This document shows, piece by piece, positions 35,257-47,139 of a stretch of 64,000 bases of DNA (position 1 is its first letter; each line of letters starts with the position of its first letter). The notes beneath the pieces were generated by a model. It was given only the letters and a program-made list of their open reading frames with translations. It did not search any database and was not told the DNA's origin. The stretch comes from Entoloma clypeatum (lineage: Eukaryota; Basidiomycota; Agaricomycetes; Agaricales; Entolomataceae): assembly GCA_963565915.1 (NCBI GenBank), contig OY751494.1, positions 806,001-870,000 on the forward strand, in the 5' to 3' direction. A program made the translations under genes and the position numbers.

Positions 35257-36480
35257 AACAAAGACTGGGCAGCTGGTGGCCTCGCAGTCTCTGACGACAC
35301 TGAAACCTTAGCAATAGGACACGGGTTCTCCAACCTGGTCACCCTGCTAGGGGGTCTCTCCCAACTGGAAGAAATCCACATCTTCACCGATTCTGTTAAC
35401 GCCATTCGGTGCGCCACAGACCCGGACCTCCACTCCTCGCAGGCAACTGCGCTCGCTATCATCCCTTGGTTTGAGGAACCAGGTCTGAAATCCAAGGTCT
35501 TCTTTCACCATGTCCCTGATTGCTCGGACCATGGCTTCAAACCCCATTGTGCAGTGCACGACTTCGCCTCCTCGATTCACATCAAGTGTGGTGAGTTGGC
35601 CTCCAGATCCCTCAATTTCAATACGAAACAATTCACGGACGACATGCTAGGCAACTGGAACAACCTGTATCAGTCTCCCAAGTATGTTGGCCGTCACTAC
35701 CAATTCCCGAGGTCGTGCGTCAGACGACAAGACCACGCCTGGGCCAAAAGAATGAAACTGTCCCACCTCAAGGGTGGCACATGGCTTAAGATTGTGGGTC
35801 ACTCCCATTCTCTCACAGCTCAAATGGTCCGCAGCCTCACCAGTCATGCCCCAATTGGCCACTATAGACATAGGTTCAATATTGGTGACAAGATTGAACA
35901 ATGCGACTATGGATCGGGGTCTGTCGAGGACTTCGCCCACGTATTCTACAAATGTCTGCACCACCCCACCAGGCCCCCAGACATGCCCACCTTCTCGAGG
36001 AACACTCCCATATGGGACATCTTTGGGAAATCCATTATGGACAACCCAGGGGCCTTTGCCTTTAGGGACCGTCCAACACCCAACACAACCGTTGGCGGTA
36101 GTCGTGTGGTAGCGCGCTGGGTGCAAAGGGGTGCAGCCCCCTCTGGCAAGCGAACATGACAGAAGGGTAAGAACCGCACAGGCGCTTCTTTGGTGGGTAG
36201 GGCGCAGACACCCCCCAGCGCTGCCAACGGCCAGCCTCACAAGGTTGGAGTGCTCTTGTATTGCGCGGCTGAATATTCGGGCGCGCATACTAATGCGTTT
36301 GTTTACAACAGACTCCCCCGTCCTGGCGCGAGGACTTATCAGCTTGACGGAGCTTTGCGCCGCTTGTTCTTCATGTGTACGTAGATCCTCGGATTGATGT
36401 AGTTTACTCTATGTCAAGCGGACTGTACCCCTAGTATACCACTATATAAATTGTTGACCAAAAAAAAAAAAAAAAAAAAA
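35257..36480 (+). mobile_element. third LINE copy, 5'-truncated
   Basis: It starts in the middle of the RNase H-like region (KDWAAGGLAV equivalent) and runs to the poly-A tail at 36460-36480. The frame is open to a TGA at 36157-36159; a 12-base deletion near 35462 removes four residues relative to the first copy. The zinc motif reads CDYGSGSVEDFAHVFYKC, so one Cys of the first copy is lost. It is in opposite orientation to the copy left of the gap. Confidence 0.87.
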
Positions 36481-38079
36481 CCCAGTTATGACATATCAGT
36501 CAAAATCCTCTAACAAGATCTTCCGGCCCCCTCAAATTCAAGATAAGCTATGCGGGGGCGATTTGTGGCATCACCGTGTCTTTTCCAGTGAGGATGGCTC
36601 GAAGGACCCCAGTGTAGTTCAAATATGAATATATGTTCAACCCAGAACGCAGGATGGCTATGAAGGTTGGGACAGCCTCACTCCCTGGATAACGAAGAAA
36701 AAAATAGTAAAGTTTCCAAGCTCGCATGTGGAGCATTGGTTGTCACTTCATAAGAAAGGAGGTGTGGGTTGGGTCAGAGCAGAGAGAGCTGTTGATCCTC
36801 ATGCATCAATCACTTATGCCTGATTTGAGGGGATTTAGATCTGATTCTACACATCTAGCCTCATGTGTGTTAACCACATTTGTTCATGATTGTTTTAGCT
36901 ATATTACCACGTTTTCACCAACTGAACAGCGCAAAAAATCGGTCGGATTTCTTTGTCCATTAACCGCACTGGAGATACACTGCATGTCTGAACCACCGAG
37001 ATTTGTCTTGGAAAGGCCTCCCCTGCAGTGTGGTGTGTCCCTTAATTCTGCTTAAAAGAATGCACTATACATGGATACTAATAAATGTTTGAAAAGACAA
37101 AGGCTGTTCAGTTGGCATAGGTATATCTGTCAGGCCTTACAGAAGCATGTCAGGCAAATTACGATTTTGGTTCTGCATAACAAAGATTGATGAATGACTC
37201 TGCATGCAGCTACTCCAGCACAATTGAATCCAAGCATTAGGAACAAGTATGGGCTGCAAGATCAGTCTCCCTCTGCTTCAGACATTGGACCTGCTGGGCA
37301 TACCAGACAAACAGCAAAAATTTGTTCAGTGGGGAGCCAATCTTCTTTGTGAATTCAACTATCTAATTTGTTGCAGCCATTACCCCAAATTTCAACCCTC
37401 GCCTTCGAAAGAAGTATCTCAGTAACGACAGAGGTCACCAGGAATGGTTTCCTTTGGGTAAGAATAGAAGTACTTTGGAATGTATTTCACACCAATTTAC
37501 ATCGTCCAGGGTCTCCTCGCAAATGATTCTCCACTGCATCAATGCAGGAATCAGTGTCTTCACCAGCACTGCAAATACCATCACAAGGATCAATGGAACA
37601 TGGCGAGTATTTCCCTACCGGAGGGCCGCCAACCCGTAAGCTTTTTGCACCATTAGTTAACACGCTAAACCACATAAGTAGAGCTTCTCTTACCTGATGA
37701 AGAGTCAGTTTTATCACTGTTGGGATTTGGGGCAGGCAATTTCCCTCCCACTCAGTCCGAACCAAGCATGCTTTTGGATGGGGGGGACTCCACATGCCAA
37801 TTGAAAGGAAAAGGGAAGGAACAAGTCAAAGAAAAAAAGTGTTGGTTTGAGAATCCTTGTCTACACTGTGTATGCAGTTTCCCTGGATTTGAGCGCTGGT
37901 AGAGTTTTTCATTTTGCTCAGGGCAATGGGCCAGGAGCAGGTTCCATCTCTGTCGAACAGCCAAACACTTTGGGTGTACAAGGCTCTCAGGCCATATTTC
38001 CACCTTCCTTGGTAGTTCACATACATTATTTGGTTGATTGATGGAATGATTTGGGGCTGAACAGTTTCAGGATATTGAT
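36481..38079. other. no gene recognised
   Basis: Unique sequence of moderate complexity. Short frames (for example 36726-37055 and 37720-37902) lack domains. It may include the 5' exons of the decayed gene that follows. Confidence 0.4.
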
Positions 38080-39044
38080 ATGGGCGATGGCACTACCACT
38101 ACCATACCCAAGGAAGTCAGGTTGCATGGCTATCGTGGCCATGATCACTCTTCTCACACCTCTGACTATCATGATGATGATATTTTGGATGATGAGGATG
38201 AGGCGCATGGTGGTAGACACTACCATCATCAGGAGTCTCATACCTCAGACTATCATCCTGACAAAAGTGAGGAAGGTGAAAAATGGAATTTTGGTGGCCT
38301 GCCGGGCGAAGAAGACTTAGCTGAAGAGGGACTTGCTGATGACGAGAGTGTAGGTGCTTCTCTTCGAACCCACCAATTGCTGACCATGTGAGATGGCCAG
38401 GATCCACCTGAACATGATGAATTTGATTGGGAAGACTTCAAAAAGCATCTTAGATACTTCGCACAGCAAGTAAGTGTTTATTCTGGCCATTCTTCAGATC
38501 TTATGCATCCAAGCAGGAATGTGCAACTCAGAAAGATATCCAGACATTGACAAAGGCTGTGGTTGACAGTTTCTCCTCTCTTGCATCGCAAAATCACAAC
38601 CACAACTTCTATCAGTCCTCATGCCCCGATGCAGATCCCTTTTCTCAATGTCCAAGTCCCAAGCCTAGGGGCCTTCCAGTTTGTCATTCAGCTGAGAAGA
38701 ATCAAATGAGTGTAAGCTAAGTTTGGCCACTTCGTTGTCATTGAGAAAGTTCATTTGTTTTGCAGAGTGAAATCCGGAAATATATCCTGCATCTCATTGG
38801 TGGAAAAGGGAACTTGGGCAATCAGACCATTGCTGATGCTGATGCTCTAGCATTTGCAAGGACAGTCAATCAATACAGAGAAGAAACTAATGGCCCATGC
38901 TGTACTGAAGAAAACCTCAAAATTGACCTTGGGCGACTGCGTTCTGCATGGAACAGATCCGTGGCAAAGGTGTTTGCTGCCAGTTTTGTCCGTTATCATG
39001 ATCTTCCACCAACCAGTCAGCAACTATATGATGACTTCATTTGA
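38080..39044 (+). pseudogene. decayed multi-exon gene, unknown family
   Basis: An acidic His/Asp-rich exon (38080-38391) has the composition of a disordered nuclear protein. It ends at a TGA after HQLLTM, but the same frame goes on as DGQDPPEHDEFDWEDFKKHL to a GTAAGT donor near 38470. A second exon (about 38523-38713) leads to a donor after KNQMS. After a TTTTGCAG acceptor a third exon (38765-39044) gives SEIRKYILHLIGGKG and ends AWNRSVAKVFAASF...YDDFI-stop. I do not recognise the family. The single TGA makes it a likely pseudogene; its surroundings suggest transposon origin. Confidence 0.5.
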
Positions 39045-39271
39045 GGCTTCTTTATAAGGATGAAAAGTATGCAGCGGGACTTTCTTCTGAGTCGGAAAGA
39101 CCCCAAACTACTTGCTCAATGACGAAGATGTGACACAAGGAAATCAAATGTCTGTCCCCCAGTTGTGCTTCAACAATATTTTCCTGTCTAATCTTTGTCC
39201 ATAGCTTTACAATAGGTGGCTAAGAATCTGTATGGCCATTCCCCAGCTCAGAAAACATTCGCCCAGTGGCT

Positions 39272-39664
39272 TCACACTCCGAGGTTCTTCATGCTGATAA
39301 ATGGGACCGACTGGCGAATATGAGGTTCGAGACCTTCTTCTCTAAGTGCACGCTTGACGGTATCCACAGAAACCTCTGGGAAATATATTCTTTGGAGGTC
39401 AGAAGCATCATGTGCATCCAAATTTGAGAGGTGATGAAGAGCAACCCGCACATCATGAGGGCTTAACTTGTGAGGACGACCAGTTGAATGTCCCACAACA
39501 TAATAATTCTCCTTCTCTCTATAGCGTGCATATATCCAGTTGATTTGGCGGTCGCTGAGATCATGGCGGTCAGTCAACGCAGTGCGGATGTCATCATGAG
39601 AGGACCCCATTTTTTTCATGGTACAGATAATGGCCCTCTTGGTTGGTGTTGTATTCGGAGCCAT
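39272..39664 (-). pseudogene. Tc1/mariner-like transposase, N-terminal DNA-binding part only
   Basis: The frame starts MAPNTTPTKRAIICTMKK and contains a homeodomain-like helix-turn-helix (DDIRTALTDRHDLSDRQINW), a GRPHKLSPHDVR hook and a second helix set (FPEVSVDTVKRALREEGL). It ends before any DDE residue. It is unrelated in detail to the Tc1 at 25530. It is either a truncated transposase or a domesticated DNA-binding fragment; truncation is more likely. Confidence 0.65.
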
Positions 39665-39959
39665 GGGGGATGTGATGCCAGAGAATGGGTTGAGGCAGGC
39701 CGAGAATGGTTGAATAGTGGGTTCAAGCCAAGGATTGATGTGACATGTCTGATTTCTTGTCACACAAGACATGACAGTCACATTAAGATTGGATGTCCCG
39801 ATATCACCACTTGCGGCGATAACACTTTTACTTTTCAGACATGTGCTCGAGCATATCTACTTCTCAGTGTTTGTTAATCAAGTCAAACAGTTAAGCTGTT
39901 CTCATGTTGTAACCTAAAACTACCATTCAAGACCATGGGACAATCTTTTTGCTAAGTTA

Positions 39960-40982
39960 GGCCCTGCTCAGCAACCTCATTTCGTTTCGTTTGGACAAGG
40001 TTAGCCAGATCAAGGGTCTTACGGGACCTGCCGGGGCCAGAGCTGGTCAGTGCTGGTCAACTAAACTGTCACACTTCACAGTTAGATCATCTTATCAGAG
40101 TCGCATCACTGGCATCTCTTTACGTCCTACCTCTTCATCTCCAGCTGCCTCCAGGCCTGTAAAGCTTCGTGTGGTGTGCGGCCATCCATGGTGTTCACCG
40201 AGTCAGAGATTGGCGAGCTCTGAGGGCTGGAAAATGCATGGATTGTGCATGTTTTTTTAAGATGAGAAAATTTTTTCGCCTGCACTCAGCATATAAAATC
40301 TCGTCAAAGTTTCACTAATAGTCATTGCATCGAGTCCCAGTGCCTATTATCTCCTGTCATTACTCCTGCTCATAATATCTTTACATACACAATCATGTCC
40401 CAGCCTCACACCCAAGTGACTCATGGTCGTACTTGCTGGAACATTCGTTGCAATAGTACCCTCCTCAACATATCTCGTTGGTTGTAATCCACATCAGTCT
40501 TGGAGTTCGCACATCAAGCGACGGAAAACAAAGTGCTCCATACTGAACTGCCTTCAAAAGCGGATCAGATGACCTGACAATGCTCTGAAATTTAGTCAAG
40601 AAACCCAATGGCCACATCAAGGCCACATGCCTTTCAATAATTCATCAAGCCACATTTGACCAGCAAGGAGAGATGTATGAATCTGTCGTTTATCGAAATA
40701 TTGTTCTTGTATTGGGCAAGAGCCATTGCAGCACCTGTCAGAGCCACTAACACAGCAAGCTTTTTCTGCCTTCGCCGAATAGAAGGCCCATGAGATGGTT
40801 CTTGTTGTAGATCTCTTGACGCTCGATTCACGACCATTGTCGACAAGGTACTGATTGTCGATTGTAATCGCACGCTCAAAGATGTGACTAACTTGTGACT
40901 AACCCTACCTGACCATGGGCAATTTTTCTAAACCAACCTAACCTTGTCCAAATGAAACGAAACCAGGTTGCTGAGCAGGGCC
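39960..40982. mobile_element. PIF/Harbinger-type element of 1,023 bp
   Basis: It is flanked by the 3-bp duplication TTA (39957-39959 and 40983-40985). The inverted ends of about 45 bp begin GGCCCTGCTCAGCAACCT, with a few mismatches. TTA duplications and GGCC ends fit PIF/Harbinger. An 81-codon minus-strand frame (40634-40879) may be a remnant of the transposase N terminus, which I cannot confirm. Confidence 0.85.
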
Positions 40983-41208
40983 TTAGTGTACTTGTGACTA
41001 ACTTGACCTAACTATTGATCATTTTGATTGATGAGTCTTACCTTACTCAACTCTAGCTAACTCTAGCTAACTTGCGCAGCCGAACGGGGCCTAATGTTTC
41101 TTTACCAGGTTAGTGCAGCTTCCATATGCCTGAGTACCACTATGTCTTGAGCACCCTTTGGGCTGCCTACATCAGTTACTTTCATTACATGTGACTACAT
41201 CACTGCAC

Positions 41209-42507
41209 AGGTTAGTGTAACCTGGGAAAACACCAAAACAAGAAATACTGTTTCTTGTTTCCTGCACAAACACTAGTCAATAAAAACAAACCATTTTCTT
41301 TTTCGGTGTTTCCCCATGTTTCTTTCAGATTACACAGCACAGGATTCAAAATTTAGCCTCCGCAAATGATATTGATAAAGGGTCTGCAAAATAATATTTT
41401 GTAGAGAAGACTTTGGAGGTGAAGAATAAAAATATTTGACAGATGTGAAATACATGGCAAAATGTTGACATTATCGAGGCATTTCTCATCAACTGTAACA
41501 CTTGAGGAACAAAAAGATTCAATGATCCAAATATTAATCATCCTCGCCAGAGAAAGTTGGTGGAGAATGATGTTGTCAAAAAAATCCTTTTTTGTCTAGT
41601 TTTGCTGTTTCAAAATTCTTAATTTCTTGTTCACCAAATTCTTTGTAAAAGTTGGGCTTTGTTGAGCAACTTTAAAAACCCTTTCAGGCTTGCCATACTT
41701 TATCTTTTCTCATGGACAAGTAATATTTTTGGCAGAAAGAGTAAACATTGCAATAGTTTAATTTTGGCATCAGGGAAGTGCATCCCAAAAGGAGATATTT
41801 CACGAACACTTTTGTGCCTATGAAAGGGGTCATTTCTCATAAACTTTTGCAAGTGCTAAAATTGATATTTCGCAAGGGTGAAAGTTGGGGCCCAATAATG
41901 CCCAGTCATCACCCACATACAGGACATTGGTTCTGGTGCCAACTTTTGCCCTCGCGAAATATCAATTTTAGCACTTGCAAAAGTTTATGAGAAATGACCC
42001 CTTTCATAGGCACAAAAGTGTTCGTGAAATATCTCCTTTTGGGATGCACTTTCCTGATGCCAAAATTAAACTATTGCAATGTTTACTCTTTCTGCCAAAA
42101 ATATTACTTGTCCATGAGAAAAGATAAAGTATGGCAAGCCTGAAAGGGTTTTTAAAGTTGCTCAACAAAGCCCAACTTTTACAAAGAATTTGGTGAACAA
42201 GAAATTAAGAATTTTGAAACAGCAAAACTAGACAAAAAAGGATTTTTTTGACAACATCATTCTCCACCAACTTTCTGTCAACATTTTGCCATGTATTTCA
42301 CATCTGTCAAATATTTTTATTCTTCACCTCCAAAGTCTCCTCTACAAAATATTATTTTGCAGACCCTTTATCAATATCATTTGCGGAGGCTAAATTTTGA
42401 ATCCTGTGCTGTGTTATCAAGAGAAACACTTTTTTGTATTTCCTGCACAAACACTAGTCAATAAAAACAAACCATTTTCTTTTTCGGTGTTTCCCCATTT
42501 TACACTG
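41209..42507. repeat. large near-perfect palindrome flanked by a 60-bp direct repeat
   Basis: Two inverted arms (about 41329-41893 and 41938-42417) are almost identical; I saw one mismatch in about 125 bp compared base by base. The left arm has about 87 bp (near 41470-41556) that the right arm lacks. The loop is about 45 bp. An identical 60-bp sequence lies outside each arm (41258-41317 and 42439-42498). Outside that, shorter imperfect inverted ends (GTGTAA...GGGAAAACACC) are visible. No coding capacity was found. Confidence 0.9.
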
Positions 42508-42741
42508 ATCTGTGCCAGCAGTGCATGTGACTACAGCATCACAGTATTTGCTACAGTTTGCTACAGCCAAACATCTGGGTTTGCTGATGGCAGTGATGCC
42601 ACAAACTTGAAGAAGCCCCTGCTCGCAGCGCCACTACCGTTTCGAAATATCCAGAATATTCTAATCACTGGCATCTACCATAACAAGTCCATGCTTATCA
42701 AAGTCTGTCTCCCTTCCCAAAAACTAGCCCTCCACACAGGG

Positions 42742-45700
42742 TTAGTTTGCATACCTGAACTTCAAATCCCCCATCGCTCTTTCAATTTCGTCCAGCTCCA
42801 TATTTCGCAACACTCCCTTCTCCCCAATTTCACCGCTCCTTTCACCCACCAGCTCCTCCGCTTGGAATGCCGCCATCCATGTATACAGCTCAAAGTCCCT
42901 TCTCGGCATACCCAGTGGCAACCGCGGCACGAAGAACCCCGCGATCAGGCCGACTGTCAGCACCAGTGCTAGATAAATGAGCATGCCCATCGGATTGACT
43001 GACGCGCTGGAGATGACAAGATCATGGTACTGCTGGCCTAAGATCAGGCCAGAGCCGGAAAAGAACCGAAGAATATTGGTCGCATCGGCGCGGCCCCGAG
43101 CCTGTGCAAATTTGTCTGGTAAGAGGGAGGTATATCCGTATGCTCCACGACCGTCCGTGAACGAGATCACCTGGGGGTACCAGTTGATAAATGTTGGACA
43201 AGGAGGATTTTTTTGCGAAGTATGCGTACTGTTTGCGATGGAACGTAGTATGTGTCACGTCCGTTGTCCTGGGTAGAGGTAGGAACAGGGGAGGGATTCA
43301 TGTCTAGGAAAGCAGGAAAGCACCGACCTTCAACAACTCGTTGATACTATTCGTATGTGCCACAACATACCTATCCGACAGACCGAACCATTAGTCAAAC
43401 ATCCCCGACAAACTGAAAGAAAGAAACCCTCACACATCCCAAAGACGCGTTGAATTGAGCTCCGTTCGCACCCCAGTTCCATCTCCATTTGCAATCCTTG
43501 CACCAACCCTCTTCTCTCCACCATCTTCCTCTGCACTGGTATTCGCCGATGGCACCACCTTACCCCTTTCAACAAGTCTGACCGAACCCGGACCCGTTGT
43601 GCTGTTGTACACCTCCACAATCCACGGCTCGAAGAGCTGCATGCACACGACAGCGTCATACCCGATATGTGTCGCTTTACCTGACACGTCCGGTACGCTA
43701 TGCGCGCTGAGCACCGGAAATGTCCCATTTGGTGTGTATGTTGTGTTGAGCCGAACGAGGACCTGTTCGAAGCTCATCCAGCCTTGGCCGTCCCCGCCTG
43801 TAATGTAAATAATAAGTGCGTTCATTCCTTTGCGAAGAGATGATGCACCACCTACCCTGCGACATGGGTTTGCTAAAAAAGCTATGCGCCACTCCGTTAC
43901 CATAAAAAGCAGCTTTGAATCATCCACATGTCAAACGGAAGTCTGGCGACACGTCCGGAATAAACATCTCTCTCTCACCTCCAACAGCGATCTCACTGGC
44001 ATTGATGTTCGGAGGCATTGTATCATTTCCCTGCAAGACCTTACTCGAATTGAAAGGGCGGAGAGACCCAGTGACCGCGGCACCACCGAATGACGCGGAA
44101 AGAGCTTGAACCACCGAACTGGGCGTGAAAAGGTAGGTGAAGCCACCTGGAGATTCGGGAACCCTCCAAAAACATAGGTTTTTCACGAAGGGAAACAAAG
44201 GTTGGTCGGAGTAACTTACAAGTTGGTTTGTATATCAGGCACCGACGCACAATGAAGCCTCGTTCCCCACTTTGGGAACCTAAACGCCAACATCGAATCT
44301 GTTACATAAGAACGACGTGCAAAAAAACACAAGATGACCCACCTCAAAATTGACCCAGGCTCCACATTCGTCTTGGTGGGATCGACTGTTATCTCCTGCA
44401 ACATCACCATCGACACTTTCCCGTTGTTGCTCGCTAACGCCCAATCCGTCCGTTCCGAGTCGAATGTCCCGAAGCCGCTGCCATTGGGCAATAGCTGCGA
44501 TATACTCGTCTCCGAGAAGTATACCGAATCGTTTTGAAATTGAAATGTCACAGCTGGAGGGATTTGGTGCCCGTTGCTGGAAAAGGGAGAGAGAGTCCAC
44601 GTCAAAGCGAAGCTCTATTAAGAGGGAGGATTTATCCGGGTTCTTAAGAACGATACTTAGACAAAATGACACACATCGAATAGCGGTCGCAGCTTAGAGG
44701 CATGTAAGATGTCCGTGTCTGAGTTGTCGCCGTAGATGGCAATATCTTGGTATTTGTCTCGCTGATGCTGAACAATACAATGTCATGTAAGAAAGCGCTC
44801 GGCGTAGGATGGACAAAAACTCTACTACCTTGACTGTAGTCGTTATATCGACAAGGCGCCCAAGAACAAATGGAACAGAGCCTGCGATCAAGACTATGAT
44901 GAGAAAAAATAGAATGAAAAGTGACCAAGGACGTTGACTGGGTAAGGGACTCAGTGAATGAGAAAATAAAAGACCCAAACCGTGAAGAGGGACTGACTCG
45001 TAATGAGACCTCCTCTTTCTCGAAGCGCCGGGGTACATCTGCCGGTCCCATAGCAGGAGAAACGCAGGCAATGCGCTCGTGCCATCCACCGAAGTCGCCG
45101 CTATATCCTTCAGTTTAACTCCAGGGACATCTTCCACGCAGGACTGATGGATCACCGTCGCCCAGGCTGTCCGCGAACAAATTAAATGCCAGAAGAATTC
45201 GCGAACGGCCATTAACTCACTCGCCGCCTCCAGAAACGCCCTCCCCAGCCCCAACAAACTCAGTCCCAACAAAAATCCCACCAGCCCACATCCAAGACCC
45301 ACCACCAATCTTGTGAAGAACAACGTGTTCCCCCTCGCCATCACCGTGAATATCGTCATCAGCGGGTATGCTATCACGCACATCAGCACGTGGAATGAAA
45401 TGCTTCGCCACCTCGGAGGCTCAAAGTTCTTTGCGAATGGGTGCTGCTGAGCACGTTTTGGTATGTGTGTCAACCCCTGCCAGCCGCTGGGGTACCACGA
45501 GGAGGACATCGGGGACGGTTGAGCGCCGCCCGAGTCCCGGGCCGTTCCGGGAGGTGGAAAGTCCAGGTCGTTGTATGGTGAGAATGGGGGAGTGGAGGTG
45601 AGCGGTGAGCTAGGCATCAACGGTTTCTCGCAATCGCTGACCAGGCTGTCTGTTCGTGCGTCCAAAGCGGGGGATTCAAGTGGCGAGTGGTAGACTGAGC

Positions 45701-45977
45701 TGTTGAAAAGATGGTTCTCTTGCCTCCCGCTCTGGGTTTCAGGGCTGAGATTACCATAATCCCAGGGGTTGGAGTAGGAGGTGGAACCGCGCGATCTATT
45801 GGAGATTGAGAGATGACGGTTGGGTGAGAGAGACGTGATTTTCTCAAAGCTCGTGAAGTCGTTGTGGGCATCTGCCGTGGAATGTCTGACGGGCGTCAAT
45901 GATTCTGACCGAGGTGGCGCATCCGTGGTGTCCTCGTCCCGCAAACGCAAACTCTGGAAGTGGACTTTGGTGCTCAT
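42742..45977 (-). CDS. multi-pass membrane protein of unknown function (paralogue 1)
   Basis: A 12-exon model on the minus strand gives 858 residues: 45977-45221, 45166-44998, 44937-44829, 44767-44675, 44614-44343, 44279-44220, 44163-43979, 43912-43856, 43797-43434, 43370-43328, 43268-43230, 43170-42742. All introns are GT-AG and keep frame. About 190 Ser/Pro-rich residues precede two membrane helices (about 193-212 and 221-247). A third helix follows (around 313-336, FILFFLIIVLIAGSVPFVLG). A large, probably lumenal or extracellular domain of about 430 residues has N-glycosylation sites (LNTTYTPNGTF, YNSTTG). A last helix (about 779-797) is followed by the conserved PRRDFELYTWMAAF tail. The family is unknown to me. 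The same gene recurs at 61164-63999. Confidence 0.8.
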
Positions 45978-47139
45978 GTCGTGGACAATTCGGGAGTTGT
46001 CGTTGGTCCACAGTGGGGAGAGGCACACCACGAAATCAGAGGCATTGCTTTTTGAGGGTCGCCAATATGAAGTAATCTTTGAGAGCCATTGCCGTGGTCC
46101 CGAGTTGTCGAAATGAAGCTTCCGGATTTGGACACTGGACACACGCATGATGCATGCCAATAGCTGTATATTCGCGGCCGTAGTACCTGCCAGGTGGCAG
46201 TCAATGACAGTCAATGACAGTCATGCAGATCGGATGTGATGAAAGTGGTCCATAGCGGTACGAAACAAGTTGTGGGTAGGTCAAACAAGTGAAATATTTT
46301 GCGGGTTTAGCCAAGCATCAGAGGAGAAGTATACTGTAGGGAACGATCCCCGTGAAGCGCCTGAGAACATAGACAGAAAAGCATCAGGTGCGGAGCCAAT
46401 TACCCAGCCAATCCTAGATGGCATCGCTGAGATATCAGATCATGTCGAGCGGGCTCTTTCCAAGATGTCACATCGTGCCTGCCTCGTTCCGGAGTTTGGA
46501 GCGCTTCCTCGTGTTTGCCTTGCGTTTGCTGACACGATGAAGGCAACTGGAACACAAAAGGTCATCGATCATCATTGACACTTCAACAGCCTTGGGTTCT
46601 GCTATGTACTGTTCTGCTCCGCTGATGATCAGTTTGCTGTGATTGAATAGAGGCAGGGAAAGTGATGACAGAAGAAACATCATCGCAGACCTGAGCGCGG
46701 CTGTGTACGAACCTGTTCCAAGGGACTACATAGAAGGTCATTCGGATGAGGGTTATGAACGTGTGACTGCGCGAGGATCGGATTAATCTCAAGCTTGTCA
46801 GCGGCTTATCTTATTTTTTCAACCCGAGATCAAGCATCTGGATAGGAAGTAAAGTATTGGGAAAGGGGGAGTACGAGGAGGGGAGCAAAAATCGAATTAG
46901 AATTAGAGAAAGTGATCTGATGTCCTACTCACTCAAGTTACAGATCTCAGACATGGGGCCTGGCCTGAGGGTTGGAGCACTTGATTGCCCCTAGAATTCA
47001 CTGTAGTTATTTCGGGGTTGGTTGATAAAACAGTGTTGGCACTGACCGCACAACGACTGTTTAATTGAATGAATTGGGATGTGAGCATGCAGTAACTATA
47101 GAGTACACACAGAATTATGCGAAAACGATTGGACGAGAA
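45978..47139. other. intergenic, no gene recognised
   Basis: Upstream region of paralogue 1 and downstream region of the NCBP3-like gene. Open frames here are short and lack domains. The reading frame of paralogue 1 is open further upstream to 46214, so its start could be a little earlier. Confidence 0.5.
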
